64,000 nt of DNA from JAMZMI01 sp049115715 (GCA_049115715.1 JAGDZQ010000007.1:1-64000), one strand, 5' to 3'. Counted from the stretch's first letter, positions 36,005-45,748 are shown. Notes: a model not told the origin generated them from the letters alone. A program made the numbers and translations.

Positions 36005-38323
36005 ATGGCAAAAAACCTGGTAATAGTAGAGTCCCCTGCAAAGGCGAAAACAATTGAGGGGTATCTTGGTAAAGAATATATAGTCAAATCTAGCTACGGT
36101 CATGTAAGAGATTTACCAAAAGGAGATAAAGCAATAGACATTGAAAATGGCTTTAGCCCAACTTATGAAGTTTCTGCGGATAAGAAGGATGTCATCAGAG
36201 AGCTAAAGAAGCTAACCAAGGAGTCAGAAATGATTTACCTGGCAAGTGATGATGATCGTGAAGGAGAAGCGATTTCATGGCACTTGAAGGAGGCACTGAA
36301 TCTCAATGACAATAATACCAGAAGAATTGTATTTAGAGAGATTACAAAAAACGCAATTCAGAATGCAATTAAAAATCCTCGAGGTATCGATATTGACCTT
36401 GTCAATGCGCAGCAAGCGAGAAGAATCCTCGATAGATTGGTTGGCTTTGAGCTATCTCCAGTCTTATGGAAAAAGGTAAAAAGAGGTCTTTCGGCAGGAA
36501 GAGTACAGTCTGTCGCTGTACGTCTGGTAGTGGAAAGAGAAAGAGAGATCGATAAATTTGACACAGTTTCCAGCTTTAAGATTACCGCGCATTTTGATTT
36601 AGATCAGGGAAAAGTTTTACAGGCTGAGTTAGGGAAGAAATTTAAATCGGAGGAAGAAGCTCAGGCATTTCTAACGAAATGTACGGGTGCTGATTTTCAG
36701 ATTAATAATTTAGAAACCAAGCCGGCAAAAAAGAGCCCAGCTCCTCCATTCACTACATCTACCCTTCAGCAAGAAGCAAGTAGAAAACTAGGATACTCCG
36801 TCTCTTATACCATGTCTCTCGCCCAAAAGCTTTACGAAGCGGGTAAGGTCACTTATATGAGAACAGATAGTGTAAACCTATCGCAAGAGGCAATATCAGG
36901 TGCTAACGCCGAAATTGGGTCTGCATACGGGAGTGATTTCATCCAAAACAGGACTTATAAAACAAAATCTCAGTCTGCTCAAGAGGCTCACGAAGCAATC
37001 AGACCAACAAACTTCAACACACATTCCCTTGGGGGGAGCTCTGCTGAAGGAAGACTATACGAGCTCATCTGGAAGAGAGCAATAGCGTCTCAAATGGCAG
37101 ATGCCAAATTGGAAAAGACAACTGCTACGATTGGTATTTCGGGTGCGGAAGAAACACTCGTTGCAAGAGGTGAAGTAATCAAATTCGAAGGATTCTTAAA
37201 AGTATATCTTGAATCCACAGATGATGATGAAGACGAAGAGCAAAAATCAATGCTTCCTCCGCTTAGCATCGGACAGAAGCTTGAGTTGAATAGAATGATC
37301 GCCAAGGAGGGATTCACAAGACCTCCGGCAAGATATACTGAAGCCAGTCTCGTAAAACAACTAGAAGAAAAAGGAATAGGAAGACCATCGACCTACGCTC
37401 CTACAATATCCACTATACAGAAAAGGGAATACGTTGTAAAAGAAGAGAGGGACGGAAGAGAAAGAGAATACACTGAGATGGTGCTTGCCTCAGAGAAAGT
37501 CACTAAAACTGTAAAAAAAGAAATCACAGGTGCTGAAAAGAATAAGCTCTTTCCTACCAACATCGCAATGATTGTAAATGACTTTCTGGTAGAGCATTTT
37601 GACAATGTTGTTGATTACTCTTTCACTGCAGACGTGGAGAAGGAATTTGACAATATCGCCAACGGTGGCAAATCATGGGAGGAAATGATCAAATCCTTCT
37701 ATGGAAAATTCCATACAAAAGTTGAAAATACAGAAAACATAGAAAGAGCCGATATCTCAGCTGCAAGAGAGCTAGGTGTAGATCCAAAAACTGGTAAAAA
37801 CATCTATGTTAGAATGGGTAGATATGGAGCCTACGTACAGCTTGGAGAATCTCCCGAAAACGAGGAAGATGAGAAACCTCAATACGCGAGTCTGAGAAAA
37901 GGTCAGTTCATTGAAAACATCTCTTTTGAGGAAGCTATTGAATTATTCAAGCTACCTCGAAACGTTGGCGAGTTTGAAGAGAAAGTAATGACCGCCGCGA
38001 TTGGCAGATTTGGCCCTTATATACGTCATGACGGCAAGTTTGTCTCTTTACCAAAAGACAAAGACCCTCTTACGGTAACTGCTGAAGAAGCCGTTGAACT
38101 AATAATGGCTAAGAGAGAAGCTGACGCAAATAAATTCATCAAAACATTTGATGAAGACCCTGAGGTTCAGGTGCTAAATGGAAGATACGGCCCTTACATC
38201 AAGTTTGGGAAGAAAAATGTGAAAATCCCGAAAGACAAAGTCCCAGAAGACTTAACCTTTGAAGAGTGTAAAGATCTTGCGGATAAAACTCCTGAGAAGA
38301 AACCTAGAGGAAAGAAAAAGTAA
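36005..38323 (+). CDS. topA: DNA topoisomerase I
   Basis: Type IA topoisomerase that relaxes negative supercoils. The Toprim domain begins IVESPAKAKTIEGYLG; DDDREGEAISWHL is the acidic metal site. The catalytic tyrosine is Y284 in VTYMRTDSVNLS, and EAHEAIRPT and GIGRPSTYA are present. The C-terminus has three repeats of the G(R/N)YGPYIKxG type (near 600, 665, 725) instead of zinc fingers, as usual in Bacteroidota. It is 772 residues long. A purine-rich AGAAGGA lies upstream of the ATG, and a strong terminator follows. Confidence 0.97.
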   Translation: MAKNLVIVESPAKAKTIEGYLGKEYIVKSSYGHVRDLPKGDKAIDIENGFSPTYEVSADKKDVIRELKKLTKESEMIYLASDDDREGEAISWHLKEALNLNDNNTRRIVFREITKNAIQNAIKNPRGIDIDLVNAQQARRILDRLVGFELSPVLWKKVKRGLSAGRVQSVAVRLVVEREREIDKFDTVSSFKITAHFDLDQGKVLQAELGKKFKSEEEAQAFLTKCTGADFQINNLETKPAKKSPAPPFTTSTLQQEASRKLGYSVSYTMSLAQKLYEAGKVTYMRTDSVNLSQEAISGANAEIGSAYGSDFIQNRTYKTKSQSAQEAHEAIRPTNFNTHSLGGSSAEGRLYELIWKRAIASQMADAKLEKTTATIGISGAEETLVARGEVIKFEGFLKVYLESTDDDEDEEQKSMLPPLSIGQKLELNRMIAKEGFTRPPARYTEASLVKQLEEKGIGRPSTYAPTISTIQKREYVVKEERDGREREYTEMVLASEKVTKTVKKEITGAEKNKLFPTNIAMIVNDFLVEHFDNVVDYSFTADVEKEFDNIANGGKSWEEMIKSFYGKFHTKVENTENIERADISAARELGVDPKTGKNIYVRMGRYGAYVQLGESPENEEDEKPQYASLRKGQFIENISFEEAIELFKLPRNVGEFEEKVMTAAIGRFGPYIRHDGKFVSLPKDKDPLTVTAEEAVELIMAKREADANKFIKTFDEDPEVQVLNGRYGPYIKFGKKNVKIPKDKVPEDLTFEECKDLADKTPEKKPRGKKK

Positions 38324-38326
38324 ATT

Positions 38327-38358
38327 AAAAGGGATTCAAATTTGAATCCCTTTTTTTT
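38327..38358. terminator. Terminator between topA and the fic gene
   Basis: A perfect 28-bp palindrome (14 bases per arm, aaaagggattcaaa and its complement) at 38327-38354 runs into eight T. It closes topA. Its symmetry and A-rich left flank let it act also on the convergent fic transcript, whose stop codon lies in the T run. Confidence 0.92.
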
Positions 38359-39421
38359 AGACCATTTTCAAGTGCTCTTCAAGTGAGGCAATTGAAGCGT
38401 CAATAACCAACTCATAAAAAGGATCAGGATTGTTATTAATCTGAACATCCTCCAGCGCACGATAGTAGGCCAATCTATTAGTTAGATCACCTTTTATATT
38501 CGTCAATGTGTACCCATTCTGCAAAAGAACCATGTTCATCAGTAAACGTGAAGTTCTGCCATTTCCATCTATAAACGGATGTATGCTAACCAATCGCTCA
38601 TGAACTTCAGCTGCTAAAATCAGCGGATGCAAACGATTCTTTTGATTCTTATAATGAATAAAAAAATCTTCCATCAACTTATCCAAAAGAAAAGGCTGAG
38701 GTGGCTCATGCTTACTCCCTCCGATTCTTACAGGCACCTTTCGGTACGTCCCAGCGTTTGGAGAGTCTACACCTTTCAAGATTAAAGCATGCAGCTCAAG
38801 AAGGTTTCTTTTTATCAAATCTTCCCTTTTTGTGATAAGGTCGCTCACAAACTCCAATGCCTCTAGGTGATTAATAGCTTCCAAATGCTCACGCATGGAC
38901 TTTCCTCCAATAGTTAAGCCCTCATTCACTACTAAATGAGTCTCCTGAAGAGTCAAAGTATTCCCTTCTATCCGATTACTCTCATAAGTGTTTTCAACAT
39001 TAAAAAACTCCTGCATCTTTCTTAGCTGAGTCTCTTCCAGAGGTCGATTTACTCTCCACTCCCTTTTAAGTTGATCTGCATAATCAAGCTTTTCTCTTAA
39101 AGCAGAAGAAATCTCAGGTACCTCAAAGGTTTTGGAACTTGCGAGATACTCAACCCTGCTTTCAGCTACAGCTAGCACTTCAAGCGCATCTGTCTCGTAC
39201 TGAACTACCTTGACTACTTTTTCAGCCAACCATTCTATTTTCAATTTTGAAAATTCTATTTCCAAGATTGACGCCAAGGAATTTAACTGATCGTGAGTCG
39301 GGAATCTATCTCCTTTTTCAAACTTGCTTATCAACGCTTGATCAATATCTAAAAAAGAGGCTACTTCTCTCATCTTAAGATTCTTGCTTGTCCGAGCATT
39401 TCTCAACGTATCCTTAAGCAT
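38357..39421 (-). CDS. HTH-Fic fusion protein
   Basis: Residues 5-60 form an XRE-type helix-turn-helix (MREVASFLDIDQALISKFEKG), and the rest is a Fic domain. The Fic motif HPFIDGNGRTSR begins at H281. The N-terminal inhibitory motif S-x-x-x-E-G (SNRIEG, E152) should block ATP gamma-phosphate placement until displaced, as in class II Fic proteins. Most Fic enzymes transfer AMP to hydroxyl side chains. With 354 residues and its own DNA-binding domain it may regulate its own gene. No separate antitoxin gene lies nearby, so a self-inhibited AMPylator is more likely than a toxin pair. Confidence 0.92.
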   Translation of the reverse strand: MLKDTLRNARTSKNLKMREVASFLDIDQALISKFEKGDRFPTHDQLNSLASILEIEFSKLKIEWLAEKVVKVVQYETDALEVLAVAESRVEYLASSKTFEVPEISSALREKLDYADQLKREWRVNRPLEETQLRKMQEFFNVENTYESNRIEGNTLTLQETHLVVNEGLTIGGKSMREHLEAINHLEALEFVSDLITKREDLIKRNLLELHALILKGVDSPNAGTYRKVPVRIGGSKHEPPQPFLLDKLMEDFFIHYKNQKNRLHPLILAAEVHERLVSIHPFIDGNGRTSRLLMNMVLLQNGYTLTNIKGDLTNRLAYYRALEDVQINNNPDPFYELVIDASIASLEEHLKMV

Positions 39422-39455
39422 TTTATCTTCTCTTAAAAATTGACTAAATTTAACA

Positions 39456-39472
39456 TGACAAAAATAGTCATA
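39456..39472 (-). promoter_or_regulatory. Operator-like palindrome over the fic promoter
   Basis: ATGAC and GTCAT are separated by seven bases (39456-39472). On the minus strand the spacer plus flanking base reads TATTTTTG (39460-39467), a match to the -7 TAnnTTTG box. A wider pair TGACTA/TAGTCA (39442-39447, 39466-39471) shares the right arm. The site lies 35 bases upstream of the fic start, so the protein's own HTH domain could bind and shut the promoter. Confidence 0.5.
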
Positions 39473-39483
39473 ATTTTAGAGAT

Positions 39484-39508
39484 AAAAAAAGCACAGATGT
39501 CTCTGCGC
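39484..39508 (-). terminator. Terminator after dnaN
   Basis: Minus-strand hairpin GCGCAGA-GACA-TCTGTGC (one G-T pair) at 39491-39508 followed by seven T (39484-39490). It starts 12 bases after the dnaN stop. Confidence 0.85.
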
Positions 39509-39519
39509 TCAATTTTATC

Positions 39520-40644
39520 TTATACCTGATTATTCAGCATCACTGGCATTACAAGCATCAGGATGTCTTCATTCTCATCTTTGTCATTAGGAGTAATGAT
39601 ACCAGCACGGTTTGGCGCGCTCAACTTCAAAGTCAGATCATCAGCATCCAGATTACTAAGCATCTCGATAAGAAATTTAGCATTGAAGCCAATTTCGATA
39701 TCTTCTCCATCGTGCTCGCAAGCTAATCTCTCGTTTGCCTCATTTGAAAAATCTAAGTCTTCTGCCGAGATCATCAGCTCACTTCCAGTAATCTTCAATC
39801 TTACCTGATGAGTAGTTTTATTAGCGTAGATAGCAATCCTCTTCAAAGAACTCAATAATGCGCCTTTATTGATAACCATCGAATTATCATTATCAGCAGG
39901 GATTACATTTTCATAATCAGGAAAACGCTCGTCTATAAGACGGCAAATCATCTTCACATTATTGAAATTGAAAAAAGCGTTTGATGCATTAAATTCAACA
40001 TTCAAGTTTGTGTTCTCTGAAGGCAAAGTAGTCTTCAACAAGGTGAGTGCCTTTCTTGGAATGATCATGTTATGCCCCATATCTGAGGCAACATCCACTC
40101 TTCTATATCTAATCAATCGATGGCTGTCTGTAGCCACGAAAGTAGTATTGGTTTCATCTAGTTTTACATAGACTCCTGTCATAGCAGGACGGAGCTCATC
40201 GTTGCTGGTAGCAAAGATTGTATTGTTAATTGCCTGAGCAAGCACGCCTGAAGCCATATTTACAGAGTAGCCATCTGATACAGCTGGAATCTTAGGGAAG
40301 TCCGTAGCATTCTCACCAGACAACTTATAACGCCCGTTATCTGAATTGATTTCAATACTATACGTATCTGCATCAATAGAGAAAGTCACTGGTTGTTCAG
40401 GGAGATTTTTAAGAGTCTCCAAAAGTATTTTTGCAGGGATAGCAATGCTTCCATCTTCCTTAGCTTCTACCTCCATCTCGGTTATCATGCTAGTCTGAAG
40501 GTCAGAGGCGGTTATGGTAAGAGTTCCTGATGATATCTCAAATAGAAAATTTTCAAGAATAGGTACCACAGGATTCGTCGTAATTACTCCATTAATAGTC
40601 GAGAGTTGTTTCAGGAGATAAGAAGAAGAAACAATAAATTTCAT
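39520..40644 (-). CDS. dnaN: DNA polymerase III subunit beta (sliding clamp)
   Basis: The 374-residue protein has the three-domain clamp architecture and the family's typical start (MKFIVSSSYLLKQLSTINGVI), with a FVATDSHRL stretch near 165 and the C-terminal MLVMPVML. The clamp dimer encircles DNA and tethers the replicative polymerase. It is not next to dnaA or recF here; its upstream neighbours are the gld genes, as is common in Bacteroidota where dnaN is dispersed. A 187-base gap separates it from the DUF4340 gene and shows no other feature. Confidence 0.96.
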   Translation of the reverse strand: MKFIVSSSYLLKQLSTINGVITTNPVVPILENFLFEISSGTLTITASDLQTSMITEMEVEAKEDGSIAIPAKILLETLKNLPEQPVTFSIDADTYSIEINSDNGRYKLSGENATDFPKIPAVSDGYSVNMASGVLAQAINNTIFATSNDELRPAMTGVYVKLDETNTTFVATDSHRLIRYRRVDVASDMGHNMIIPRKALTLLKTTLPSENTNLNVEFNASNAFFNFNNVKMICRLIDERFPDYENVIPADNDNSMVINKGALLSSLKRIAIYANKTTHQVRLKITGSELMISAEDLDFSNEANERLACEHDGEDIEIGFNAKFLIEMLSNLDADDLTLKLSAPNRAGIITPNDKDENEDILMLVMPVMLNNQV

Positions 40645-40831
40645 GCGTGTTGTTTTTATTTTAATCGATTTATCGGAACTTCAATTCGTTCGCTACCAAG
40701 TTGATAAGATTATTTGTTTCTTAGGTTGGTGCAATTCAAAAAACAACAATTCCAATATATGCCAGTTTTCGAATTCGATTTGGGCGTCAAATTTAAGAAC
40801 AAAAGTTGATAAATCAGCCTTAAAGTATTAC

Positions 40832-41728
40832 TCACTCTTTAAGTTTAAAAGAGTCGTGATTCAAGAGAATATTATTTACCCGATTTCTATCGAAAATCAT
40901 CAATTCATCTGCCGAGTTTTTCATTAGATGAAACCTTTCATTGGCAATAGCCGGATATATGAAAAAACGTTCTGGGGTGGAGTAATTGATAGATTCTAAA
41001 GTCAGAATAGCCAAAGGATCCGTAAGTGAAAGGCTATCATATCTCTCAAATCGTCCATGGCTTATTCGCTCGTTTGTCTGAAAGTACTGAAACTGATTTA
41101 AATAATCCACTACCAAGGTAGAATCGATCCTATCAATACCTTCAATTTCAAAAAAACGATCTGAAAAGGCTATTTGAAAATCATCAATATCGTTTGCTAA
41201 ATAATTGACATCTAGCTTTTGGATCGTTCTCCAGCTTCCATTGTAGACTAATCTGTCACGCCATTGATCCATGTGCAGCTCAAAAATACCTCCTAGGTAA
41301 TCTCTATAGCCTGGGATCTCAACCTCAAATGATTGGCCATCGATGGTGAAAAAAGTTTTGGTTTTAGTAGCGTTTCCGGATACTAAAAACTTTTTCCCAT
41401 CCAAATCAACTGTAACCCCATCGACCGACGCATCAGCGACTGGCCTTTTCACTTTGACTTTTCCCAAAATAGAGAAAAGTAATCTTCTCAAACCTTGGTC
41501 AACTGCATATCGGCCATTGAGTTCCCAACCGTCTTCCGATCTTGTCAATATAACATCGGAGACTTCTCCCTTCAAAGAAATCTCTCTTATCAAAGATGTA
41601 TCCTGAACCGCAAACATGTTTTCATCGAAAGATATCTGAGACTTTCTTTCAGGAAGAAAGAAGAAAATCACGTTTACACTCAGGAGAATCAGTGCCAAAA
41701 TGAACAACAATTTGTTTTTCCTTTTCAT
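40832..41728 (-). CDS. DUF4340-like membrane-anchored protein
   Basis: This 298-residue protein has one N-terminal span (LLFILALILLSVNVIFFFLP) and a long extracytoplasmic part with repeated strand pairs such as VDLDGKKFLVSGN and IDGQSFEVEIPGYRDYLGG, which fit DUF4340. Its start overlaps the gldG stop by one base. DUF4340 genes commonly sit next to GldG-type ABC components, so it is probably a part of that transporter complex on the periplasmic side. Confidence 0.8.
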   Translation of the reverse strand: MKRKNKLLFILALILLSVNVIFFFLPERKSQISFDENMFAVQDTSLIREISLKGEVSDVILTRSEDGWELNGRYAVDQGLRRLLFSILGKVKVKRPVADASVDGVTVDLDGKKFLVSGNATKTKTFFTIDGQSFEVEIPGYRDYLGGIFELHMDQWRDRLVYNGSWRTIQKLDVNYLANDIDDFQIAFSDRFFEIEGIDRIDSTLVVDYLNQFQYFQTNERISHGRFERYDSLSLTDPLAILTLESINYSTPERFFIYPAIANERFHLMKNSADELMIFDRNRVNNILLNHDSFKLKE

Positions 41729-43413
41729 CAGCCTCTGTTTCTCTTTTTTCTCAAAACTGCTTTACCAAAACCAAAAATTAAAAGTAGTACCATCGGTAAA
41801 GCAAGGTTGATTACCTGCCATTTCGTTCGCTCCTTTTTTACCTTGACTTTGTCAAGTGGTCTTATTTTAATCTCTTTGGTTCTTGCCTGAACAACACCTT
41901 CCTCATCCAGTAGATAATCAATCAGATTTATGATCAAATCCTCATTTGCATATCTGGTCTGGCCATACGGCTCCACTCCTAGTGCAAGTGGATTCCCATC
42001 TTTAGGATCAAGTTCATTTACGATTAGATCTCCATCGGCTATCACCACAACTTTAGAGTCTGCACCATCGCCGATCATCTCATTTCTGTCAAATCCCTTC
42101 GGGGGAAATTTGTTTTTATACAAAGAAGTAAATGATCCTTCTAAAAGGTAGCCAACAGCTTTAGGCCCGGACTGAAATTTATCAGGTAGTAATTCTGATT
42201 TTAGATCATTGAAACTAACCTGCACCGGAGATCCCAGAACCTTAGTATGAGCAGAGGTCAGCATCAAAGGAGTTTTCTTTATGCCGACAGCCTTTACCGT
42301 ATCCATGGTAGATCCAAATCTCAACATGACTGCATCTAGATTTTTCATTATAGGATGATCACCGTAATTAGTCAATACAGGAAAGTATGGCCATGGAAGC
42401 ATACTAATTCTAGGCTGATTCCCAACGTTACCTGCTACTATGGGCATATCTCCGCAATTCAAATCAGCGACATAATCAAGGTTAATTCGGACGCCATATT
42501 TGAAAAGCAAATCGTTTAGATTCGTTTCATAGGGAATAGCAACAGTACCATCGCCAAATGCGCTATCCATATTTACTTTCAATGCGTCAAGGAAGAACAT
42601 AAGCTTACCACCTTTCATGAGATACTGATCTAAGAGATATTTTTCATCGTTTGAGAATTTTGATGTAGGTTTTGAAATTATCAAAAGGTCATAACCTGTG
42701 ATTGAAGTTTTTCTGCTTGGTAGATTCAATCTAAATAAGTCGTATTTAGATAAAACCAAATTCGTAAGACCTGCGATTTGAGACGTATCTGGTTCGTTGT
42801 GACCGACTACAAGCCCGACTCGCTTCCTCCTCAGCTCTGACAATTGAATTAAACCACTTGCCAGTTCATATTCCAACCCTTCGATAGACTGGTTGATCAT
42901 CTCGTCCGGCGAGGTTGTTCTATTTCCTTTTAGTAAATTGATTCCTATCTCCCTTCCTCTGTAACTCAGAATTAGCCCCGGAAAAACCCACTTCTGAGAA
43001 GTCTGACCATCCTTTTTATAATTCAAATCAGTCGGTTGTAAACCTCGATCGATTAAGCTTTGGTAATACTTATTCCTTGCTTGTGAACTTTGAGCTACGG
43101 ATGGATCAATGAATTTATAGTTGATGTTCGTATTAGAGTAGATAGCAAACTCATCCAAAGTTTCACGAATCGAATTTTTAAATCTCACAAAATTGGACGG
43201 AAGCTCTCCTCCCAAATAAACCTCTATGTAAATCTCATCATCCAATCTGGAGAGCAAGTTTTTGGTCTGATCCGAAAGACTAAATCTATTTTCTTCGGTC
43301 ATATCAATTCGGACTCTAAAAGAGCTGGCCAATTGAAATATCAAAGACACTACCAGTAGCGTAGTGACTACCTGAAGTATAAGGTTGAGTTTATGGCTAT
43401 TCCAGTCGATCAT
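41728..43413 (-). CDS. gldG: Gliding motility ABC transporter protein GldG
   Basis: GldG is the auxiliary, substrate-binding-like subunit of the GldAFG ABC transporter needed for gliding in Flavobacterium. This 561-residue protein has a span at each end (LILQVVTTLLVVSLIFQLA near 12-30, VINLALPMVLLLIFGFGKAV near the end) around a periplasmic part of the ABC_transp_aux type (VGLVVGHNEPD near 198, YDLLIISKP near 245). Its start overlaps gldF by four bases. It probably forms one membrane complex with GldF and GldA. Confidence 0.92.
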   Translation of the reverse strand: MIDWNSHKLNLILQVVTTLLVVSLIFQLASSFRVRIDMTEENRFSLSDQTKNLLSRLDDEIYIEVYLGGELPSNFVRFKNSIRETLDEFAIYSNTNINYKFIDPSVAQSSQARNKYYQSLIDRGLQPTDLNYKKDGQTSQKWVFPGLILSYRGREIGINLLKGNRTTSPDEMINQSIEGLEYELASGLIQLSELRRKRVGLVVGHNEPDTSQIAGLTNLVLSKYDLFRLNLPSRKTSITGYDLLIISKPTSKFSNDEKYLLDQYLMKGGKLMFFLDALKVNMDSAFGDGTVAIPYETNLNDLLFKYGVRINLDYVADLNCGDMPIVAGNVGNQPRISMLPWPYFPVLTNYGDHPIMKNLDAVMLRFGSTMDTVKAVGIKKTPLMLTSAHTKVLGSPVQVSFNDLKSELLPDKFQSGPKAVGYLLEGSFTSLYKNKFPPKGFDRNEMIGDGADSKVVVIADGDLIVNELDPKDGNPLALGVEPYGQTRYANEDLIINLIDYLLDEEGVVQARTKEIKIRPLDKVKVKKERTKWQVINLALPMVLLLIFGFGKAVLRKKRNRG

Positions 43414-44135
43414 TTTTTTAATCCTAGAATTAATTTGGTCAACATAAGAATGATAGTGGTCGTGCCAATAAAATAGGCAAGATCGATAAGGTCGATAAGC
43501 CCCCTACTCATCGAGGAGTAGTGCTGCATAATTCCGAGATACGCGATAAAGGAAGACCATTTTGACCAAAGATTAATACTTGCAATGGAATCAAAACCTG
43601 CATAAAATAAGAAACACAGAAATGCGGATAGAATAAAAGAAACAATCTGATTACCTGTCAATGCAGAGGATAAAATACCTATGGATGTAAAAACTCCTCC
43701 AAGAAGCAATAATCCAAAATACGAACCTATGATTCCTGGTGTATCCATATTGCCAACTGGGTTTCCCAATTGGTAAAGGGAGAAATAATAAACCAGAGTT
43801 GGCAAAACGGAAAAGAACACTAAGAAATAGCCTGCAAAGAATTTACCCAAGATCACATCAATTTCCTTAAAGGGGAGTGTATAGAGCAGTTCCAAAGTGC
43901 CATTCCTTTTTTCCTCTGCGAAGGATTTCATAGTAATAGCTGGTATCAAAAACATGAAGACATAAGGACCTAAAGAAAAAACAGGCTCCATACTTGCATA
44001 TCCATAATCCAATACATTAGTATCGGGGAAGATCCACATAAGCAAACCGATCCCTACCAGAAATACGCCAATCACAACATACGCGATCAGTGAATCCAAA
44101 AATTCGTTGACTTCTTTCAGAAATATGCTGATCAT
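43410..44135 (-). CDS. gldF: Gliding motility ABC transporter permease GldF
   Basis: The 241-residue protein has about six membrane spans, starting with LIAYVVIGVFLVGIGLLMWIF. The cytoplasmic motif EEKRNGTLELLYTLPF near 75 is the coupling segment typical of ABC-2 permeases. It overlaps gldA by four bases (ATGA) upstream and gldG by four downstream, so the three products are tightly coupled. It should form the channel part of the GldAFG transporter. Confidence 0.93.
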   Translation of the reverse strand: MISIFLKEVNEFLDSLIAYVVIGVFLVGIGLLMWIFPDTNVLDYGYASMEPVFSLGPYVFMFLIPAITMKSFAEEKRNGTLELLYTLPFKEIDVILGKFFAGYFLVFFSVLPTLVYYFSLYQLGNPVGNMDTPGIIGSYFGLLLLGGVFTSIGILSSALTGNQIVSFILSAFLCFLFYAGFDSIASINLWSKWSSFIAYLGIMQHYSSMSRGLIDLIDLAYFIGTTTIILMLTKLILGLKK

Positions 44136-45046
44136 ACTTTCTGATTTTGAGTAAGACGATGAAAGATTTCCTCCAAGGATTTGTGCGCTTTGGTGAGGCT
44201 CAAGAGAGGCAAGTCGTTTTCAGAGGTAATCTTTAAAAGCTCAGCTCTTAAGTCCTCTCTTTCGGACTCTATTAGATAGGCGTTCTCCCCATACATATTA
44301 GCCTCAAATCCACGAGATTCAAATAATGTAAGGTCTACTTCTTGTTCAAAGGTCAGAATAATACCATTTGATTCGTTCATGCCTTCTTTCAACTTGCTCA
44401 ACTTATCATTTGCGACAATCTGCCCTTTGTCGATAATGACCACATTGTCACAAATAGCTTCTACTTCCTGCATGATGTGTGTTGACAGAATCACCGTTTT
44501 ATCTGCACTGATGTTTTTGATTACTTCTCTTATTTCAAGAATTTGATTAGGATCAAGACCGGTAGTTGGTTCATCGAGAATGAGAACTGATGGGTTGTGT
44601 ATGAGAGCTTGGGCTAGTCCCACACGCTGACGATAACCCTTGGAAAGCGTCCCTATTTTTTTACTCCGCTCTCTCTCCAACCCAACTATGGAAATCATCT
44701 CTTCTACCCTACTTTTTAGTCGAGAACTTTTTAATCCATAGGCCGCTCCGATAAAGCGAAGAAACTCTCTCACATACATATCCAAATAAAGTGGATTATG
44801 TTCGGGTAAATATCCTGTGAGTTTTTTTACTGCGAGCGGGTTCTCTGTTACCGATACTCCATCAAGCTCTACTGTTCCCAAAGTCGGTTTCACATAGCCT
44901 ACTGCTATTTTCATGGTGGTGGATTTACCCGCTCCATTCGGCCCAAGAAACCCCGTAACCTTACCCTTGGGTGCATTGAAGTTGATTGTGTCCACAGCAT
45001 ATTGTGAACCATACATCTTGGTCAAATCCTGAATTACTACAGACAT
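44132..45046 (-). CDS. gldA: Gliding motility ABC transporter ATPase GldA
   Basis: The ATP-binding subunit has Walker A GPNGAGKST near 35, the signature LSKGYRQRVGLAQAL near 135 and Walker B VLILDEPTTGLDP near 157, with the switch His in ILSTHIMQEV. Length is 304 residues including a C-terminal domain after about 220. It starts one base after the SDR gene's stop and overlaps gldF by four. The SDR-gldA-gldF-gldG-DUF4340 order forms one transcription unit on the minus strand. Confidence 0.93.
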   Translation of the reverse strand: MSVVIQDLTKMYGSQYAVDTINFNAPKGKVTGFLGPNGAGKSTTMKIAVGYVKPTLGTVELDGVSVTENPLAVKKLTGYLPEHNPLYLDMYVREFLRFIGAAYGLKSSRLKSRVEEMISIVGLERERSKKIGTLSKGYRQRVGLAQALIHNPSVLILDEPTTGLDPNQILEIREVIKNISADKTVILSTHIMQEVEAICDNVVIIDKGQIVANDKLSKLKEGMNESNGIILTFEQEVDLTLFESRGFEANMYGENAYLIESEREDLRAELLKITSENDLPLLSLTKAHKSLEEIFHRLTQNQKV

Positions 45047-45748
45047 TTAGTTCTGGGGCTTCCCATTTGGCCTAAGCGGTCTTAGTTCTAAATCCGCTGG
45101 CAGTAGATTAGGATGTGTATTCAGTAAATCCAAAATTGCTTTTCCAATATCCGATGCTCGCATCATATTATCATTGGCATTCATCGCTTCGATGTTATCA
45201 AAAAAATTGGTCTGAACGCTTCCCGGATACACAGTGGTAACCTTAATTCCCCAATCTCTTAACTCCATCATCAATGAATGACCAAATCCGGTCACGGCAT
45301 GTTTAGTAGCGACATAACCGCTCAAATTCTTAACTCCATTCAGTCCGGCGATTGAACTTACATTGATTATATGTCCCTGATCCATTCTTTTCATTGCAGG
45401 AACCACCATTTTGGTGCAGTACATCAATCCATGAACATTGACATCAAACATTGATTTCCAATCTTCAATCTTAAGTTTTTCGATCGAACCCATTATTCCA
45501 AATCCGGCATTGTTAATCAAAATATGGATGTCATCTCCAAGAAAACTCACAGATTCTGCATGCGCTTTTTGAACCTGATTCCAGTCGCTCACATCAACTT
45601 TGACAAAAGAAAAATTCACATGATCAATATCAGGCTCATTTCTACTCCAGCCAGCAACTTTTACGCCAGCATCGAGGAGCTGATTCACGGTTTCCAAGCC
45701 TATTCCTTTACTTACTCCTGTTACAATTGCATTTTTGCCCTTCAGCAT
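45047..45748 (-). CDS. Short-chain dehydrogenase/reductase (SDR)
   Basis: A 233-residue classical SDR. The NAD(P)-binding motif is GVSKGIG near 11-17, NNAG follows at about 79-82, the catalytic Ser is in NVSSIAG and the catalytic Tyr and Lys are in YVATKHA. The PGSVQTNF segment closes the cofactor site. It leads the gld operon with no gap before gldA, but nothing in it suggests a motility role. Substrate unknown. Confidence 0.88.
   Translation of the reverse strand: MLKGKNAIVTGVSKGIGLETVNQLLDAGVKVAGWSRNEPDIDHVNFSFVKVDVSDWNQVQKAHAESVSFLGDDIHILINNAGFGIMGSIEKLKIEDWKSMFDVNVHGLMYCTKMVVPAMKRMDQGHIINVSSIAGLNGVKNLSGYVATKHAVTGFGHSLMMELRDWGIKVTTVYPGSVQTNFFDNIEAMNANDNMMRASDIGKAILDLLNTHPNLLPADLELRPLRPNGKPQN

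Noticed and set aside
40643..40927. 94-residue plus-strand frame between dnaN and the DUF4340 gene
   Set aside because: It overlaps the 3' end of the DUF4340 gene antisense, has no family resemblance and an irregular composition.
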